64,000 nucleotides of DNA from Bradysia coprophila (Eukaryota; Arthropoda; Insecta; Diptera; Sciaridae). How positions within the stretch are numbered: the first letter of the stretch is position 1; every line of letters starts with the position of its first letter. The stretch is from positions 62,001 through 126,000 of the forward strand of contig NW_023504022.1 of NCBI RefSeq assembly GCF_014529535.1, read 5' to 3'. The translations under genes were made by a program, and so were the position numbers. This document shows positions 22,237 through 32,803 of this stretch, one piece after another. The notes under the pieces are model-generated. The model saw nothing but the letters and a program-made list of their open reading frames with translations, was not told the DNA's origin and did not search any database.

Positions 22237-23054
22237 ATGGCTGAAGGTAATGATGCTGGTAATGACATTCCATTAGAAGAGGTAGATGGAATTATACCAC
22301 CTGGACCAGCAAATAACATAAGGGGTGCAATAAACACCATCCAGATAAAAATACCACCTTTCTGGAAAGCAGACCCCGAACTTTGGCTTCTGCAGGTTGA
22401 AGCCCAGTTTCTCTCTGCTGGCATAAGAGCTGATAATACAAAATATAACCACCTTGTTGGAAAGCTAGACAGTGATACCCTTACGGCTGTCGATTAGTTG
22501 ATGTATTTAAAGAATCAGATCGCCAAAAGCTTAAAACACTTTTTTCCGATCTTTCTATAAATGATGAAAAACCTTCCACCTTACTACGTAAGATGCAAGA
22601 CAAATCATGTAATAAAGTTAGCAACGAACTCCTACATGAGTTATGGTCTAATCGATTGCCACAACAAATTCAGTCCATTTTGGCTTGTTCCACCGAACCG
22701 TTGGAACACCAAGTAATCATGGCTGATAAAATATACGAAACCTTAGACAAAACATCGATCCAAGCCTTTTCTTATGGTAAGAAGTCTGAAATCGATTTCG
22801 AAAAGCAGTTCTGCAAGCTGGAAGATAAGATCGATTCTCTTCAAAAGAAACTCGGTTATTCTAGATCTCGCTCCAGTTCTGATAAACGATATCGTTCTCC
22901 CTCTCGTTCGAACAGTCAAACGAGACGAAATCCCAATCATTGTTGGTATCATCAGACTCATAAGGATAAAGCAAAACGTTGCACCAATGATGAACCCAAA
23001 AATAAAGATAATCCACCTTGTACTTTCACGAGAGACTACAAGTCAAAAAACTAA
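22237..23054 (+). pseudogene. gag: gag of gypsy element 2, broken by a deletion/frameshift
   Basis: ATG at 22237. The N-terminal frame (22237-22497) has IPPFWKADPELWLLQVEAQF, the Mag-like Gag opening. It ends prematurely after TLTAVD. The expected continuation resumes in another frame at about 22488 (RLVDVFKESDRQKLKTLFSD) and runs to 23054 through an RSRS-rich basic stretch and the HCWYHQTHKDKAKRC knuckle. The join corresponds to a small deletion removing the 'xxxPPxxxxYxxLK' piece and shifting the frame. Confidence 0.9.
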
Positions 23055-23081
23055 ATAGCCATTCAAATAAGGCGCAATTAA

Positions 23082-23138
23082 ACAGCCTCAATAAAACAAA
23101 CACACACACGCCACGGAGAACAGTGGCAGAGACGATTT
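23082..23138 (+). repeat. Left TIR of P-like element
   Basis: Begins ACAGCCTCAATAAAACAAAC and continues through CGCCACGGAGAACAGTGGCA. Its reverse complement is at 32743-32799 with one visible mismatch (ACACAC versus ACCCAC). Confidence 0.92.
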
Positions 23139-23366
23139 GTCGTACCGACATTCTGCGACAAATCGGAATGATAACAAAAGTGACAGTTGACTAAAATTTA
23201 AAACAAAAATCGATTTCAATATGTTTTCGTGTTAAATGTTATTTTATTTTGTGAATTTTAACTTGATGACTTACATAAAGTGAGTAAAATATTAATAATT
23301 ATCACGTCTTTATTGCAATGTACCTTAATATTCGAAATCTCTCAGAATTGATGTTTTAGTTGTGTT

Positions 23367-24053
23367 ATGGTTGTGTGCGCGGTAAAGGGGTGCTCCGAAA
23401 CGGACAAGCACCGCTTCAATAAGTTAACAAAAATAAAGAGTGTCACGCTACCACTTCGAGCAGTCGGAACACAGAGGCTTTGCAAGGTAATATAATTTTT
23501 TGTCAGCTTTCCCTTTGTCATAACTTCTTTTTTAACACACTTTCAAACTAGGATCACTTTGATTACTTTTCGGGTATTAATGTTCGTGAGATCGGCGATA
23601 ATGAAGTTGGAACAATGTATGAAGGAGGATTGAAATATCAGAATGTCGAATATTGAGATAGTTCCTTAGTCCTGCAAACAAATAATGATCCTGGAGATGA
23701 TCAATTAACGAACGACGAAACGCAGACTGCACAAGAATCCAGTGTGTTTTTACTGACAGTTTTTCTTTACGTAGTTTTTTGCTTAACTTTCGTTGTAAAC
23801 TTCGTAAAAATAGTCTTTTCAGACTTGACCTTATTCAAAAAAAATACAGTGTTGAGAGAAGAAAATAAGAAATTGAAAGTTCAGTTGAACAACCTTGAGA
23901 CATCGATTTCCCGAATCTATAATTCAGACCAACTTCATATGATGAAGAACAACTTGAAACGCCCTCGTGCTTGGTCAGACGAGACAGTTTTAAAATCCTT
24001 GAAATATAAATTTGCTTGCAAAAAAGGAGGATACTCGTTCATGAAAAAGGAAG
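23367..24053 (+). pseudogene. P-like transposase, 5' part (THAP zinc finger and coiled coil)
   Basis: Exon 23367-23486 starts with ATG and encodes VVCAVKGCS, then ends TQRLCK before GTAATA. The next exon at 23552 begins DHFDYF. C-x4-C ... C-x2-H is the zinc-binding set of a THAP domain, here shorter than usual and lacking the conserved Trp. After a stop at 23654-23656 another frame gives TVLREENKKLKVQLNNLE (coiled coil) and RPRAWSDETVLKSLKYKFAC, typical of THAP9/P transposases. The BEL element splits the gene at GGAAG (24049-24053). It is likely inactive in this form. Confidence 0.75.
24049..24053. repeat. BEL target-site duplication GGAAG (left copy)
   Basis: GGAAG here and at 31760-31764, exactly flanking the two BEL LTRs. 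Confidence 0.93.
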
Positions 24054-24776
24054 TGTTGCTGATTCGGCTTCCGGTGGCGTTCAAATTGAAAGTAAACACT
24101 AGAATTTCTTCTCAAACTTATCGTCGTTTATTGAATCGATAAAGTTTTAATCAACTTCAATTTCCTAGTGTAAATATAAACGCAAACATTAGGAAACAAC
24201 TTAAACTAAAAAACAGAAATTTTCCTTACTTTTGTATTCCCACACGGAATCCTCAACAGCAAAACAAATGTGCGGCGCAAAGGTTAGAACCAAATCATTC
24301 CCTAAACCAGTCAAAATTAGCTCTGATCGCAAAGAAACATTGATTGCAAACTTACAAGTAAAAAGGCGAAGCCTTGCATCAAAAAAATCTGCATACAAAA
24401 CAGGCTGCCTGATGGAATAATTTACGGATCTGAAAATGACAACGGCAAAAATGGAAAATTCGTTCTCCTCGCAAACGTTAAACAAAACAGCAAAATTACC
24501 TAGTCAAATTGAGAACGAATTGCACAGAATAATGCACCGCACAATGAATTACGTTATTTCTATGAACAGATGTCCAAATTACTTTGGATTGAAAAAATAC
24601 TAATTGGATAAACACAAATGCGTGTGAATGATAACAACGCATATCACAAAATGAAACTAGAAAAAAGCGCATGAATAGAGCACTTCCGATAGAGAATCTA
24701 AAATGTCATGTCATCGGGTAAGAATGTAAAAAAAGTCGATTTAATCTGGTACAGCGATAATCAGTGCTGTCCAACA
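24054..24776 (-). repeat. BEL 3' LTR
   Basis: On the minus strand it starts TGTTGGACAGCACTGATTAT, a start common in BEL/Pao LTRs, and ends CAGCAACA. The polyprotein stop codon (24761-24763) lies within the first bases of this LTR. Confidence 0.94.
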
Positions 24777-27700
24777 TCCTCCACCCCGTTAACTGAGCCC
24801 GTGGATCTCAGCTTAACATCCAGTTCAATCTGTTGGACCGATTCTTTGCGCACATCAAGCACCACCAACTGTGATACAGGTCTGGTCAAAAAAGTTCCCA
24901 AATCTGTCCTGATTTTAGCACTGCGTACGATGCCATTCTTGTCCTTGTGAGTTTCGACAACCAATCCCTTCGGCCAAGTATTTCGTTTGAAAGCAGCATC
25001 CACGATCAAAACAACGTCATCGACTTGTAACGGTTTCACCTTCTTGAGCCATTTCGAACGTTGTGTAATTGTAGGCAAATATTCCATCACGAATACATAC
25101 CAAAACTTATCGGCCATAGCTTGTGCCGTTCGCCATGAATTTCGCAACAAATCCGAGTCGTTGAAGTCGTGAGGTGGTTTGTATCCGTTCGATGATCCAA
25201 TGAGAAAATGATTCGGTGTGAGAACTTCATCGTACGGCGAATCAAGTGCAACGTAGGTTAAAGGTCTCGAGTTGACGATGTTTTCGGCTTCGATAAATAA
25301 ACTCTGAAGCACTTCGTCGGTAGGATAACGTGACGTCATTGATTCATCCAAACACTTTTTCACAGTCTGGATCATTCGTTCCCAACTGCCTCCCATATGA
25401 GGCGCAACTGGCGGATTGAAAGTCCACATAAAGTCGGATGTTGTAAATTCTTCTTGAATTCGATCTTGTTTCAGCTTCTTGAATTCTTCGCGCAATTCAG
25501 ACAGTGTATTGTGTGCACCGTGCAGATTAGTTCCATTGTCGGAATAAAATACTTTTGGTTGACCCCGACGTCCAATAAAATTGTAGATGGCCATGATGCA
25601 TGAACTTGTATCCAACGAATGCGCAATTTCGAGATGAATGGCACGCGTTGTGAGACAAGTGAACAGCACACCCCAACGCTTTACCGTTCCACGACCAAAA
25701 ACCACTTTCATCGGGCCGAAATAATCAATTCCAACGTAGGTGAACGGTCGAACATGTACTGCCAATCTCGCCTCTGGAAGTGGAGCCATTTCCGGTACCT
25801 TTGGCTTCATTAAACGATTCTTACACATCTGACAGTTGTGACGAACTTGATTGAGAAGCACACGAAGTCGTGGAATGTAAAAAAATTGCCGGATCTCATT
25901 CAACACAGTCTGATTATTTAGGTGTTTGTATTTGCGATGATAGAAGTCGACGATCAGATGAGTAACGTAATGGTGGCGGTCTAAAATGATCGGTCGCTTC
26001 ATAGTGTCCGAAATTGACGTCGCAGCGTCAATTCTTCCTCGAACTCTCATGACGCCAATATCGTCGATATATGCTGAAGTAGTGCGGATGACACTAGCCG
26101 TAGGAAATTCTTTTTGTTTGTCAGCCGTTGCGCCAACGTTGTATTGAATTATGGCAATTTCGTCACCAAAAGCACTTTGTTGAACTGACTTATACAGAAA
26201 CGATTCAGCACACAACAGTTCCTTAGACGAAAAAACACCAGCTAATCGTTGTCCTCGTTTCGTTTTCATGTTGTTAATAAATCGAAAAACGTACGCCACT
26301 GTTCGGACCAATCGACGCCAATTGGAAAATCGTTCAAACTCAACAACTTGTTGCACTGGTTGTTCTATGTGTGATAGCAGGTACATCGGTCGCAATTCTT
26401 CTGTCGTTTTAAATTCTGGTTCCTCTAATTCAAAGGTCCAATTGGAATCTTGATCGCGTAAGAAATCTGGTCCTTGAAACCAGCGCGACGACATGTCCAA
26501 ATCTAAACTTTTCTTGGATTTGGTAGCTTCATCGGCAACATTTTCATTGCTAGGAATCCAACGCCAGTCGATTTTGTGAGATGAGTCCAAAATTTCGGCC
26601 ACTCTAAATGCAACGAATTGACTGTATCGTCGCAAATCGGAATTTATCCAAGCCAGCACTGTCCTTGAGTCGCACCAAATAATAATTTTGTCGATTTGTA
26701 GACCGTCATGACTCTGCACTATGCTACTAGCCAGTCTAGTACCAAGTATGCCTCCTTGTAACTCCAAACGTGGAACGGACATTGGTTTGATAGGTGCCAC
26801 TCTGGATTTAGCTTCAACCAAACAGCTGTCGACGCCAGAATTGTTTTCGATGCGGAAATACGCCGCTGCAGCGTATGCCTCCAAACTAGCATCCACAAAG
26901 ACGTGAAGTTGTATCAATTCTGGTAAAACAGGCGAAATTCTTGGCGAATACAGTCGAGGAATATGGACATTCTCGACTTGTGGCAAATGTTGCAGCCAAA
27001 ACCTCCAACGATTTTTCATGTCATCCGAAAGCATATCGTCCCAGTCAATCTTTTCGCGCCAAATATCTTGCAGAAGGATTTTAACATAAATCACGAAGTG
27101 TGCCAGAAATCCCAGAGGATCGAAGATTGACATCACTGCACTTAAAATTTGTCGTTTGGTTGGTGGATGAGTGTCGACTGGATGAACCTTTACAAACTTC
27201 AAACAATACGTAAAGGTGTCCAGTTCTGTGTTCCAGTAGAGCCCCAGCACACGTTCGGTGGTCAAATTGATTTTATCGTCCAAAGTCTTGACAACATTTT
27301 CACTGCTACTGTTCAACGATCGTAAAACGTCCTTAGAATTCGATGCAAAATTGCGCATTTCGAAACCGGCATGTCGGTGTATGAACTGTACATCTTGAAT
27401 CAACTGAACAGCTTCTTCTTCGGTATGCGTGTTGTCAATCAAATCATCCACATAATGAGAACGTGTGATAGCATCGTAGGCTCGTGGAAATTGCTCCTTG
27501 AAATCGGAAGCGTTCTTATTTTTTACCCATTGCGCAATAGACGGCGAACACGATGAGCCAAACGTCATAACATTCATTACATAAACGTCCGGATTGCGAT
27601 TTATGTCACCATCGCGCCACAGAAATCGTTGTGAATCTTGATCAGCTGGACACACCAAAACTTGATGGAACATTTCCTTTATGTCGCCGGTGATAGCGAT

Positions 27701-30700
27701 CTTTCGTTGACGAAAACGTCGTAGAATGTCTGGTAGTGGCATAAGCAGATCCGGTCCCACCAATAAATTTGAATTCAACGAATGGCCATTGACCTTTGCC
27801 GCTCCGTCCCAAACGATGCGAAACTTTTCTGGCTTCTTGGGATTAAATACGGGGAAAATAGGCAGGTACCAAGTGCGTGACGTTGTAATGTTTCGCTCTG
27901 TATCCAACAATCGTCGTATGTAGCCTTTTTGGATGAAATCGGCGATGTACAAACGCATTTTCTCGGCCAAAACCGAATCTTTTTGCATTTTCGTTTCAAC
28001 ACATTGTAGACGTCTAAGCGCCATTCCATAATTGTTCGGTAGGTGAATATCATCAGTACGCCAGAGCAGTGGTGATACAAATCGATTTCCTTGTCGAATG
28101 ATCATTGATTCCATCAAATGTCTCGCTCTGGTCAATTCCTTTGATTCGAGTGTCAAATTGGTAGCCTTGACACCGAAATTCTCAATGGAAAAATATTCCG
28201 CCATTAATCGATGTAGATCAGGGTCGTCAGACTGGCATTCACACATTGTCAAACCATATTTTGAGGATTGATTTTGACCGCCTTGATCGTTCGGTCCTTG
28301 CACTGTCCAACCCAAACGAGTCCAGCACAGAATTGGTTGATTTAAATCGCCTTCCTTCGTGTTTAACGACACCATTAAATGCGAATACTGAAGACCAATA
28401 ATTAACTGTGGTCGTGCATCAGTATACGTGGAGACTGGAACGTCTTTCATATGTGGATAGTGATTGAGCCAACTCTGAGTTATTGACTGAGACGGCAAAT
28501 TTAGTTTTTTCACCGTACGAACATGCTTCAGGGTGTATTGTTGCGCTTCGTCGAAAGTTCCGCAAATATTAACGGTAATTTGCCTCGAAGTCGTATCGAC
28601 TTGATGTGATTTTCCCATTGACCATAAAACACACAACGGCATGATTGTACCGAGCGCTCCAATGTGATTAGCTACACTTTCCTCCAGTGATGTCAAGTTT
28701 GAGCCGTCATCCAAAAATGCAAAGATTCGGATAGATTTGTTGTTGTACGACAATATCACCGGAACAATACGAAAAATGTCTGGATTCTTTACACCAACTG
28801 ACACGGTTCGGTGCGCATTGGATGAATGAGGAACAATTTGTGTTTCAGTTACTGCCGGAATTTGCGCCACTGGTTTAGCAACCGTGTTGTGAAGCAAGAC
28901 ATGATGATTTGCGTTACATCCATCTTTTCCACACTTTTTCTTGGATTTGCATCGTGTCCAATGATGATTTTCGAAGCAACGTCCGCATTTCTTGAACTTT
29001 CGTACCAAATTCCACCTTTCGTCGATGGGATTTTGCTTAAATTTTCTGCAATCCACCAATTTATGGGAAGCGGTTTCACAAACTGGACACTTTGACTTGT
29101 CGTTCGACGTTTTGCTTGAACCACTTTCCGAATGAGCATTCGAGTACTGATTTTGCTGCGGATTTTTCTTCTTGCTATCATTTTTGCTTTTGTCGATGAA
29201 CTTTAATGCGGACGGATTAATGACACTAGTTGCGACCTGTGCCAAATGGTACAACCATTTACCCAGTGTTGATAAATCTGCTACTGCAACACCAACTTTG
29301 AAGTATGCCCAGTTCAACTGTATCTGCGTTGGCAATTTGTCAATAACTGTTTGGATTAAGATCGGATTGTGTAGATAGTCCAAATCATTTGAAGATTCAA
29401 TCGTAGCACACAAGTTTTGCACAGCAATGGCAAACTTTATCAGCGAACCCAAGTCGTCAGCTTGTGGTGAAGGCGTTTCATTAATTTTTTTCAATAACTG
29501 ATGAATGATGAGACTGGGTCGACCAAAAATTAAATGTAGGGCTTCAATGACACCCGGTACTGCTCTAGCATGTACCAAACGGCACCCGAACATGCTCAGC
29601 ACGTCACCTTTTAGACTTCGCTGTAATCGTCCCAAATTGTCCGTATCAGTATATCCGCACGCCACTGTAGAAGTTTTCAACGCACTAAGATAGAGAGGCC
29701 AGTCCTCTGGTTTTCCATCAAAATCTGGTAACTCCTTGAAGACATGTCGTGAGGCTATTTGATTTCTGGTTAATTGTGCTGGTGGGAGTGAAACATATCC
29801 AGATTCTTGTACTCCAAAATTCAGTTGCGGAGCAGGACTTGGATTGAAATTGAATGTGGATGGCATTCTAGTATTATTGAAGTTTGGTATTCCACCAAAT
29901 GACGTCGGATCGATGCCAATATCGTTGTTAGATTTCACTTGATGATGATATTGAGCTGAAAGACGATCTTGAATGTCATCCATTGAAGATTGCTGATTAT
30001 TTGGCGGTTGAAAATTATTCCAATTGCGACGGAATTTCAACGAATCTTGAGCATGGGTTTCACTTTCTCTAAACTTGCTGTTTGTTGTAGCTGGTTGACG
30101 TGTATTCATAGGATCGTTTGTTCGAGGATTGAATTTAATTTTCTCCTTAACCGTTGTATCGTCATCAATGCGAGACCTTTTCATTGAATTTTCCAGTCCA
30201 CGATGACCAAATGCTCCAAATAATCCACGAAAAGTACGGTCTTTAGGCACAGCACCCTTATGATGAAAATCGAATGTTTCGGGGTGATGATTAGACGCAT
30301 TCTGGGTATTCGTCGATTGACGTTCAGCTTTTCCGCCTAACAGAACAGATGGTCGTAAAATATTCTTTGACTGACCGGAAACTTGTGAGGCCAGAAAATT
30401 ACTTCTTAATTGGTCGCTGGAAAGTGTGTTCACAACTTCCCTTTCATGATCACTTGATGATACTGAATGTTCGTCCATAAATGTGATTTTCGAAAATTCT
30501 TTCGATATGTCCTGTAAGTCACGTGCCCACTTAAGTGTATTATCCACTGACGACGTTTTTGAACATCGTTCCTTATCATCACGACTAGTCGAATCGCTTT
30601 CGTCATCAGATGCACCGATTATTCTATACTTCTTGGCCAACACGTCCAATCGAATTGCTTGTTCTTCTTCAAGCCTTTTCAGTGCGGCGATTCGTTGCTT

Positions 30701-30979
30701 CGTTGTTATTGAACTTTTTGACGACTTATGCGAACCAGGTGGATTCGGTTCTTTTTCTTCGTTGCCTTCGGGACGATGTGACGCTGCTCCAAATATCATG
30801 CAGCTCTCGCAGACCCAAGGACGATACCTCACATCACTCGTGACGTTTACACATTGGAAATGATACCAAAGGTCGCATGAATCGCACGCAACCATTTCAT
30901 CTGTGTCCACATTCGGACATAACCGACAGCTTCTTGTTGTATAAACCATCGGACGAGCTCTTGTGTTCTTTTTATCCAT
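24761..30979 (-). CDS. pol: BEL/Pao Gag-Pol polyprotein with N-terminal PHD finger
   Basis: 2072 residues from a true ATG at 30979. Domains in order: a PHD-type C4HC3 finger at about 18-60 (CRLCPNVDTDEMVACDSC, WYHFQC, WVCESC); a charged linker; a DUF1759-like Gag core (FKELPDFDGKPEDWPLYLSA); two zinc knuckles (CPVCETASHKLVDC, CGRCFENHHWTRC); and a protease of the BEL type (FLDDGSNLTS). Then come the RT with YVDD, an RNase H with VFVDAS, an HHCC integrase finger, an integrase catalytic core (GIDYFGP, FYSDNGTN, GGSWERM) and a C-terminal DUF5641-like segment. All catalytic motifs are visible. It makes the particle proteins and the enzymes for replication and integration. The PHD finger is an unusual addition and could read histone tails; that role is inference. 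Confidence 0.96.
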   Translation of the reverse strand: MDKKNTRARPMVYTTRSCRLCPNVDTDEMVACDSCDLWYHFQCVNVTSDVRYRPWVCESCMIFGAASHRPEGNEEKEPNPPGSHKSSKSSITTKQRIAALKRLEEEQAIRLDVLAKKYRIIGASDDESDSTSRDDKERCSKTSSVDNTLKWARDLQDISKEFSKITFMDEHSVSSSDHEREVVNTLSSDQLRSNFLASQVSGQSKNILRPSVLLGGKAERQSTNTQNASNHHPETFDFHHKGAVPKDRTFRGLFGAFGHRGLENSMKRSRIDDDTTVKEKIKFNPRTNDPMNTRQPATTNSKFRESETHAQDSLKFRRNWNNFQPPNNQQSSMDDIQDRLSAQYHHQVKSNNDIGIDPTSFGGIPNFNNTRMPSTFNFNPSPAPQLNFGVQESGYVSLPPAQLTRNQIASRHVFKELPDFDGKPEDWPLYLSALKTSTVACGYTDTDNLGRLQRSLKGDVLSMFGCRLVHARAVPGVIEALHLIFGRPSLIIHQLLKKINETPSPQADDLGSLIKFAIAVQNLCATIESSNDLDYLHNPILIQTVIDKLPTQIQLNWAYFKVGVAVADLSTLGKWLYHLAQVATSVINPSALKFIDKSKNDSKKKNPQQNQYSNAHSESGSSKTSNDKSKCPVCETASHKLVDCRKFKQNPIDERWNLVRKFKKCGRCFENHHWTRCKSKKKCGKDGCNANHHVLLHNTVAKPVAQIPAVTETQIVPHSSNAHRTVSVGVKNPDIFRIVPVILSYNNKSIRIFAFLDDGSNLTSLEESVANHIGALGTIMPLCVLWSMGKSHQVDTTSRQITVNICGTFDEAQQYTLKHVRTVKKLNLPSQSITQSWLNHYPHMKDVPVSTYTDARPQLIIGLQYSHLMVSLNTKEGDLNQPILCWTRLGWTVQGPNDQGGQNQSSKYGLTMCECQSDDPDLHRLMAEYFSIENFGVKATNLTLESKELTRARHLMESMIIRQGNRFVSPLLWRTDDIHLPNNYGMALRRLQCVETKMQKDSVLAEKMRLYIADFIQKGYIRRLLDTERNITTSRTWYLPIFPVFNPKKPEKFRIVWDGAAKVNGHSLNSNLLVGPDLLMPLPDILRRFRQRKIAITGDIKEMFHQVLVCPADQDSQRFLWRDGDINRNPDVYVMNVMTFGSSCSPSIAQWVKNKNASDFKEQFPRAYDAITRSHYVDDLIDNTHTEEEAVQLIQDVQFIHRHAGFEMRNFASNSKDVLRSLNSSSENVVKTLDDKINLTTERVLGLYWNTELDTFTYCLKFVKVHPVDTHPPTKRQILSAVMSIFDPLGFLAHFVIYVKILLQDIWREKIDWDDMLSDDMKNRWRFWLQHLPQVENVHIPRLYSPRISPVLPELIQLHVFVDASLEAYAAAAYFRIENNSGVDSCLVEAKSRVAPIKPMSVPRLELQGGILGTRLASSIVQSHDGLQIDKIIIWCDSRTVLAWINSDLRRYSQFVAFRVAEILDSSHKIDWRWIPSNENVADEATKSKKSLDLDMSSRWFQGPDFLRDQDSNWTFELEEPEFKTTEELRPMYLLSHIEQPVQQVVEFERFSNWRRLVRTVAYVFRFINNMKTKRGQRLAGVFSSKELLCAESFLYKSVQQSAFGDEIAIIQYNVGATADKQKEFPTASVIRTTSAYIDDIGVMRVRGRIDAATSISDTMKRPIILDRHHYVTHLIVDFYHRKYKHLNNQTVLNEIRQFFYIPRLRVLLNQVRHNCQMCKNRLMKPKVPEMAPLPEARLAVHVRPFTYVGIDYFGPMKVVFGRGTVKRWGVLFTCLTTRAIHLEIAHSLDTSSCIMAIYNFIGRRGQPKVFYSDNGTNLHGAHNTLSELREEFKKLKQDRIQEEFTTSDFMWTFNPPVAPHMGGSWERMIQTVKKCLDESMTSRYPTDEVLQSLFIEAENIVNSRPLTYVALDSPYDEVLTPNHFLIGSSNGYKPPHDFNDSDLLRNSWRTAQAMADKFWYVFVMEYLPTITQRSKWLKKVKPLQVDDVVLIVDAAFKRNTWPKGLVVETHKDKNGIVRSAKIRTDLGTFLTRPVSQLVVLDVRKESVQQIELDVKLRSTGSVNGVEDVGQH

Positions 30980-31036
30980 TTTCGATATTAGCTTTGTGCC
31001 TTTGTCGACGGATGTCTCGTAAAAGAAATTGAAGAA

Positions 31037-31759
31037 TGTTGCTGATTCGGCTTCCGGTGGCGTTCAAATTGAAAGTAAACACTAGAATTTCTTCTCAAAC
31101 TTATCGTCGTTTATTGAATCGATAAAGTTTTAATCAACTTCAATTTCCTAGTGTAAATATAAACGCAAACATTAGGAAACAACTTAAACTAAAAAACAGA
31201 AATTTTCCTTACTTTTGTATTCCCACACGGAATCCTCAACAGCAAAACAAATGTGCGGCGCAAAGGTTAGAACCAAATCATTCCCTAAACCAGTCAAAAT
31301 TAGCTCTGATCGCAAAGAAACATTGATTGCAAACTTACAAGTAAAAAGGCGAAGCCTTGCATCAAAAAAATCTGCATACAAAACAGGCTGCCTGATGGAA
31401 TAATTTACGGATCTGAAAATGACAACGGCAAAAATGGAAAATTCGTTCTCCTCGCAAACGTTAAACAAAACAGCAAAATTACCTAGTCAAATTGAGAACG
31501 AATTGCACAGAATAATGCACCGCACAATGAATTACGTTATTTCTATGAACAGATGTCCAAATTACTTTGGATTGAAAAAATACTAATTGGATAAACACAA
31601 ATGCGTGTGAATGATAACAACGCATATCACAAAATGAAACTAGAAAAAATCGCATGAATAGAGCACTTCCGATAGAGAATCTAAAATGTCATGTCATCGG
31701 GTAAGAATGTAAAAAAAGTCGATTTAATCTGGTACAGCGATAATCAGTGCTGTCCAACA
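31037..31759 (-). repeat. BEL 5' LTR
   Basis: Copy of 24054-24776. The polyprotein ATG lies 58 bases downstream of its inner end. Followed on the plus side by the TSD GGAAG. Confidence 0.94.
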
Positions 31760-32408
31760 GGAAGGTCATCCTTTACCTCCCATAAGAGTGCTACGGGGCC
31801 GATTACAAGGGATAAACTTTCAACCCGGAATCCTGGAAGACGTCTTTGTCTTTCTGAAAGAAAAAGTATTCTCATTCACTGATTTCGAGAAAGAATGTAT
31901 TCTACTCGTTGACGAAGTATCTATAGTCGAAGGTACATTCATTCAAACAATTTTGTGTTTTGCTTCTCGTCTCGTTTCTTCACTGTTGTAACAACGGATT
32001 TGTCTTGTCTTACTAGCAGGTGATCTACTAACACTGTATAAATCTGTTAAATGTTTTAAGCAATTTAAGCCGTAGCTGATAAATGATTAGAAAATAATTT
32101 TTACATTAGGGACACAATTCGATATTGGCACGCAATCATATATTGGAAAAATTACAGTTCCGCTGGCAAAATCATCGATCGAAGGGGAAGCGACACATGC
32201 GTTAGCGTTTATGCTAGTTGGTCTTTCCTCAAAGTATAAGCAAATCGTGGCGTATGAATTCACTGGTGACAGCACGAATGCAAATATTTTTCTCGACATC
32301 ATCTTTTCAATAGTGAAAAAAGCATGGCACATTGGACTACGGTGTAATGGATTGGCTTCGGATATGGGTGGATCTAATACTGCAGTGTGGAAATTGCTAC
32401 AAATGTGA
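31760..32408 (+). pseudogene. P-like transposase, 3' part (catalytic region), truncated
   Basis: Continues the transposase after the BEL insertion. PLPPIRVLRGRL is followed by CILLVDEVSIVEG, probably the first catalytic Asp region. A GT-AG intron (31933-32109) in phase 1 precedes SYIGKITVPL, KQIVAYEFTGDS and GLASDMGGSNTAVWKLL, the second Asp region. A stop follows at 32406-32408. The remainder, including the DxPHLLK block, is missing, so the element is a deletion derivative. Confidence 0.78.
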
Positions 32409-32742
32409 AATACCGAACTGTCATTCTTTGAAAAAGACTCTAATCACTCGTTTCGTATCTTTTCGTTTAAAAACTGCTGGTAAAGAAAGAAGGAAAAAAC
32501 GAAATTTTGACTTCAGCAGCCGCACAATGAATTAATTTGTTTATAACGTTTTTTAATATTAAATATATGGTTGAGCCATGAAAATATTGTATTATTATTT
32601 TTCGGGAATTGGTAAAATCATTCAAAACTGCTGACATTAATCCGAGGTAAGTTTGGACAGTTTCACAATTCAAAATTTACGCGCTGATTATTTTCAAAAA
32701 TAATAATGAGTTCCAATTTGTCGTATTGTTGCATGTCGCAAA
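32409..32742. other. P-like element 3' non-coding remainder
   Basis: AT-rich sequence between the transposase stop and the right TIR. No feature seen. Confidence 0.4.
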
Positions 32743-32799
32743 AAATCGTCTCTGCCACTGTTCTCCGTGGCGTGTGGGTGTTTGTTTTATTGAGGCTGT
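32743..32799 (-). repeat. Right TIR of P-like element
   Basis: Reverse complement of 23082-23138. Ends ...TTGTTTTATTGAGGCTGT before TTAA. Confidence 0.92.
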
Positions 32800-32803
32800 T
32801 TAA

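Larger units (their letters stand above)
24054..31759 (-). mobile_element. BEL/Pao retrotransposon, full length, 5-bp TSD
   Basis: 7706 bp. The 723-bp LTRs at 24054-24776 and 31037-31759 differ by one base that I can see (AAAAAAGCGC versus AAAAAATCGC). One uninterrupted minus-strand polyprotein. TSD GGAAG. The near-identical LTRs and intact ORF indicate a very young insertion. Confidence 0.97.
23082..32799 (+). mobile_element. P-like DNA transposon (THAP family) with 57-bp TIRs and TTAA flanks
   Basis: Terminal inverted repeats ACAGCCTCAATAAAACAAAC... (23082-23138 and 32743-32799) are nearly perfect. Both ends are flanked by TTAA (23078-23081, 32800-32803). Inside are THAP-type zinc-finger and P-element transposase segments, split by a BEL/Pao insertion at 24054-31759. 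Without that insertion the element is about 2 kb. The insertion separates the host gypsy gag from its protease. Confidence 0.88.

Noticed and set aside
30483..30863. 126-codon plus-strand ORF over the BEL N-terminus
   Set aside because: Antisense shadow of the PHD/Gag region of the intact BEL polyprotein.
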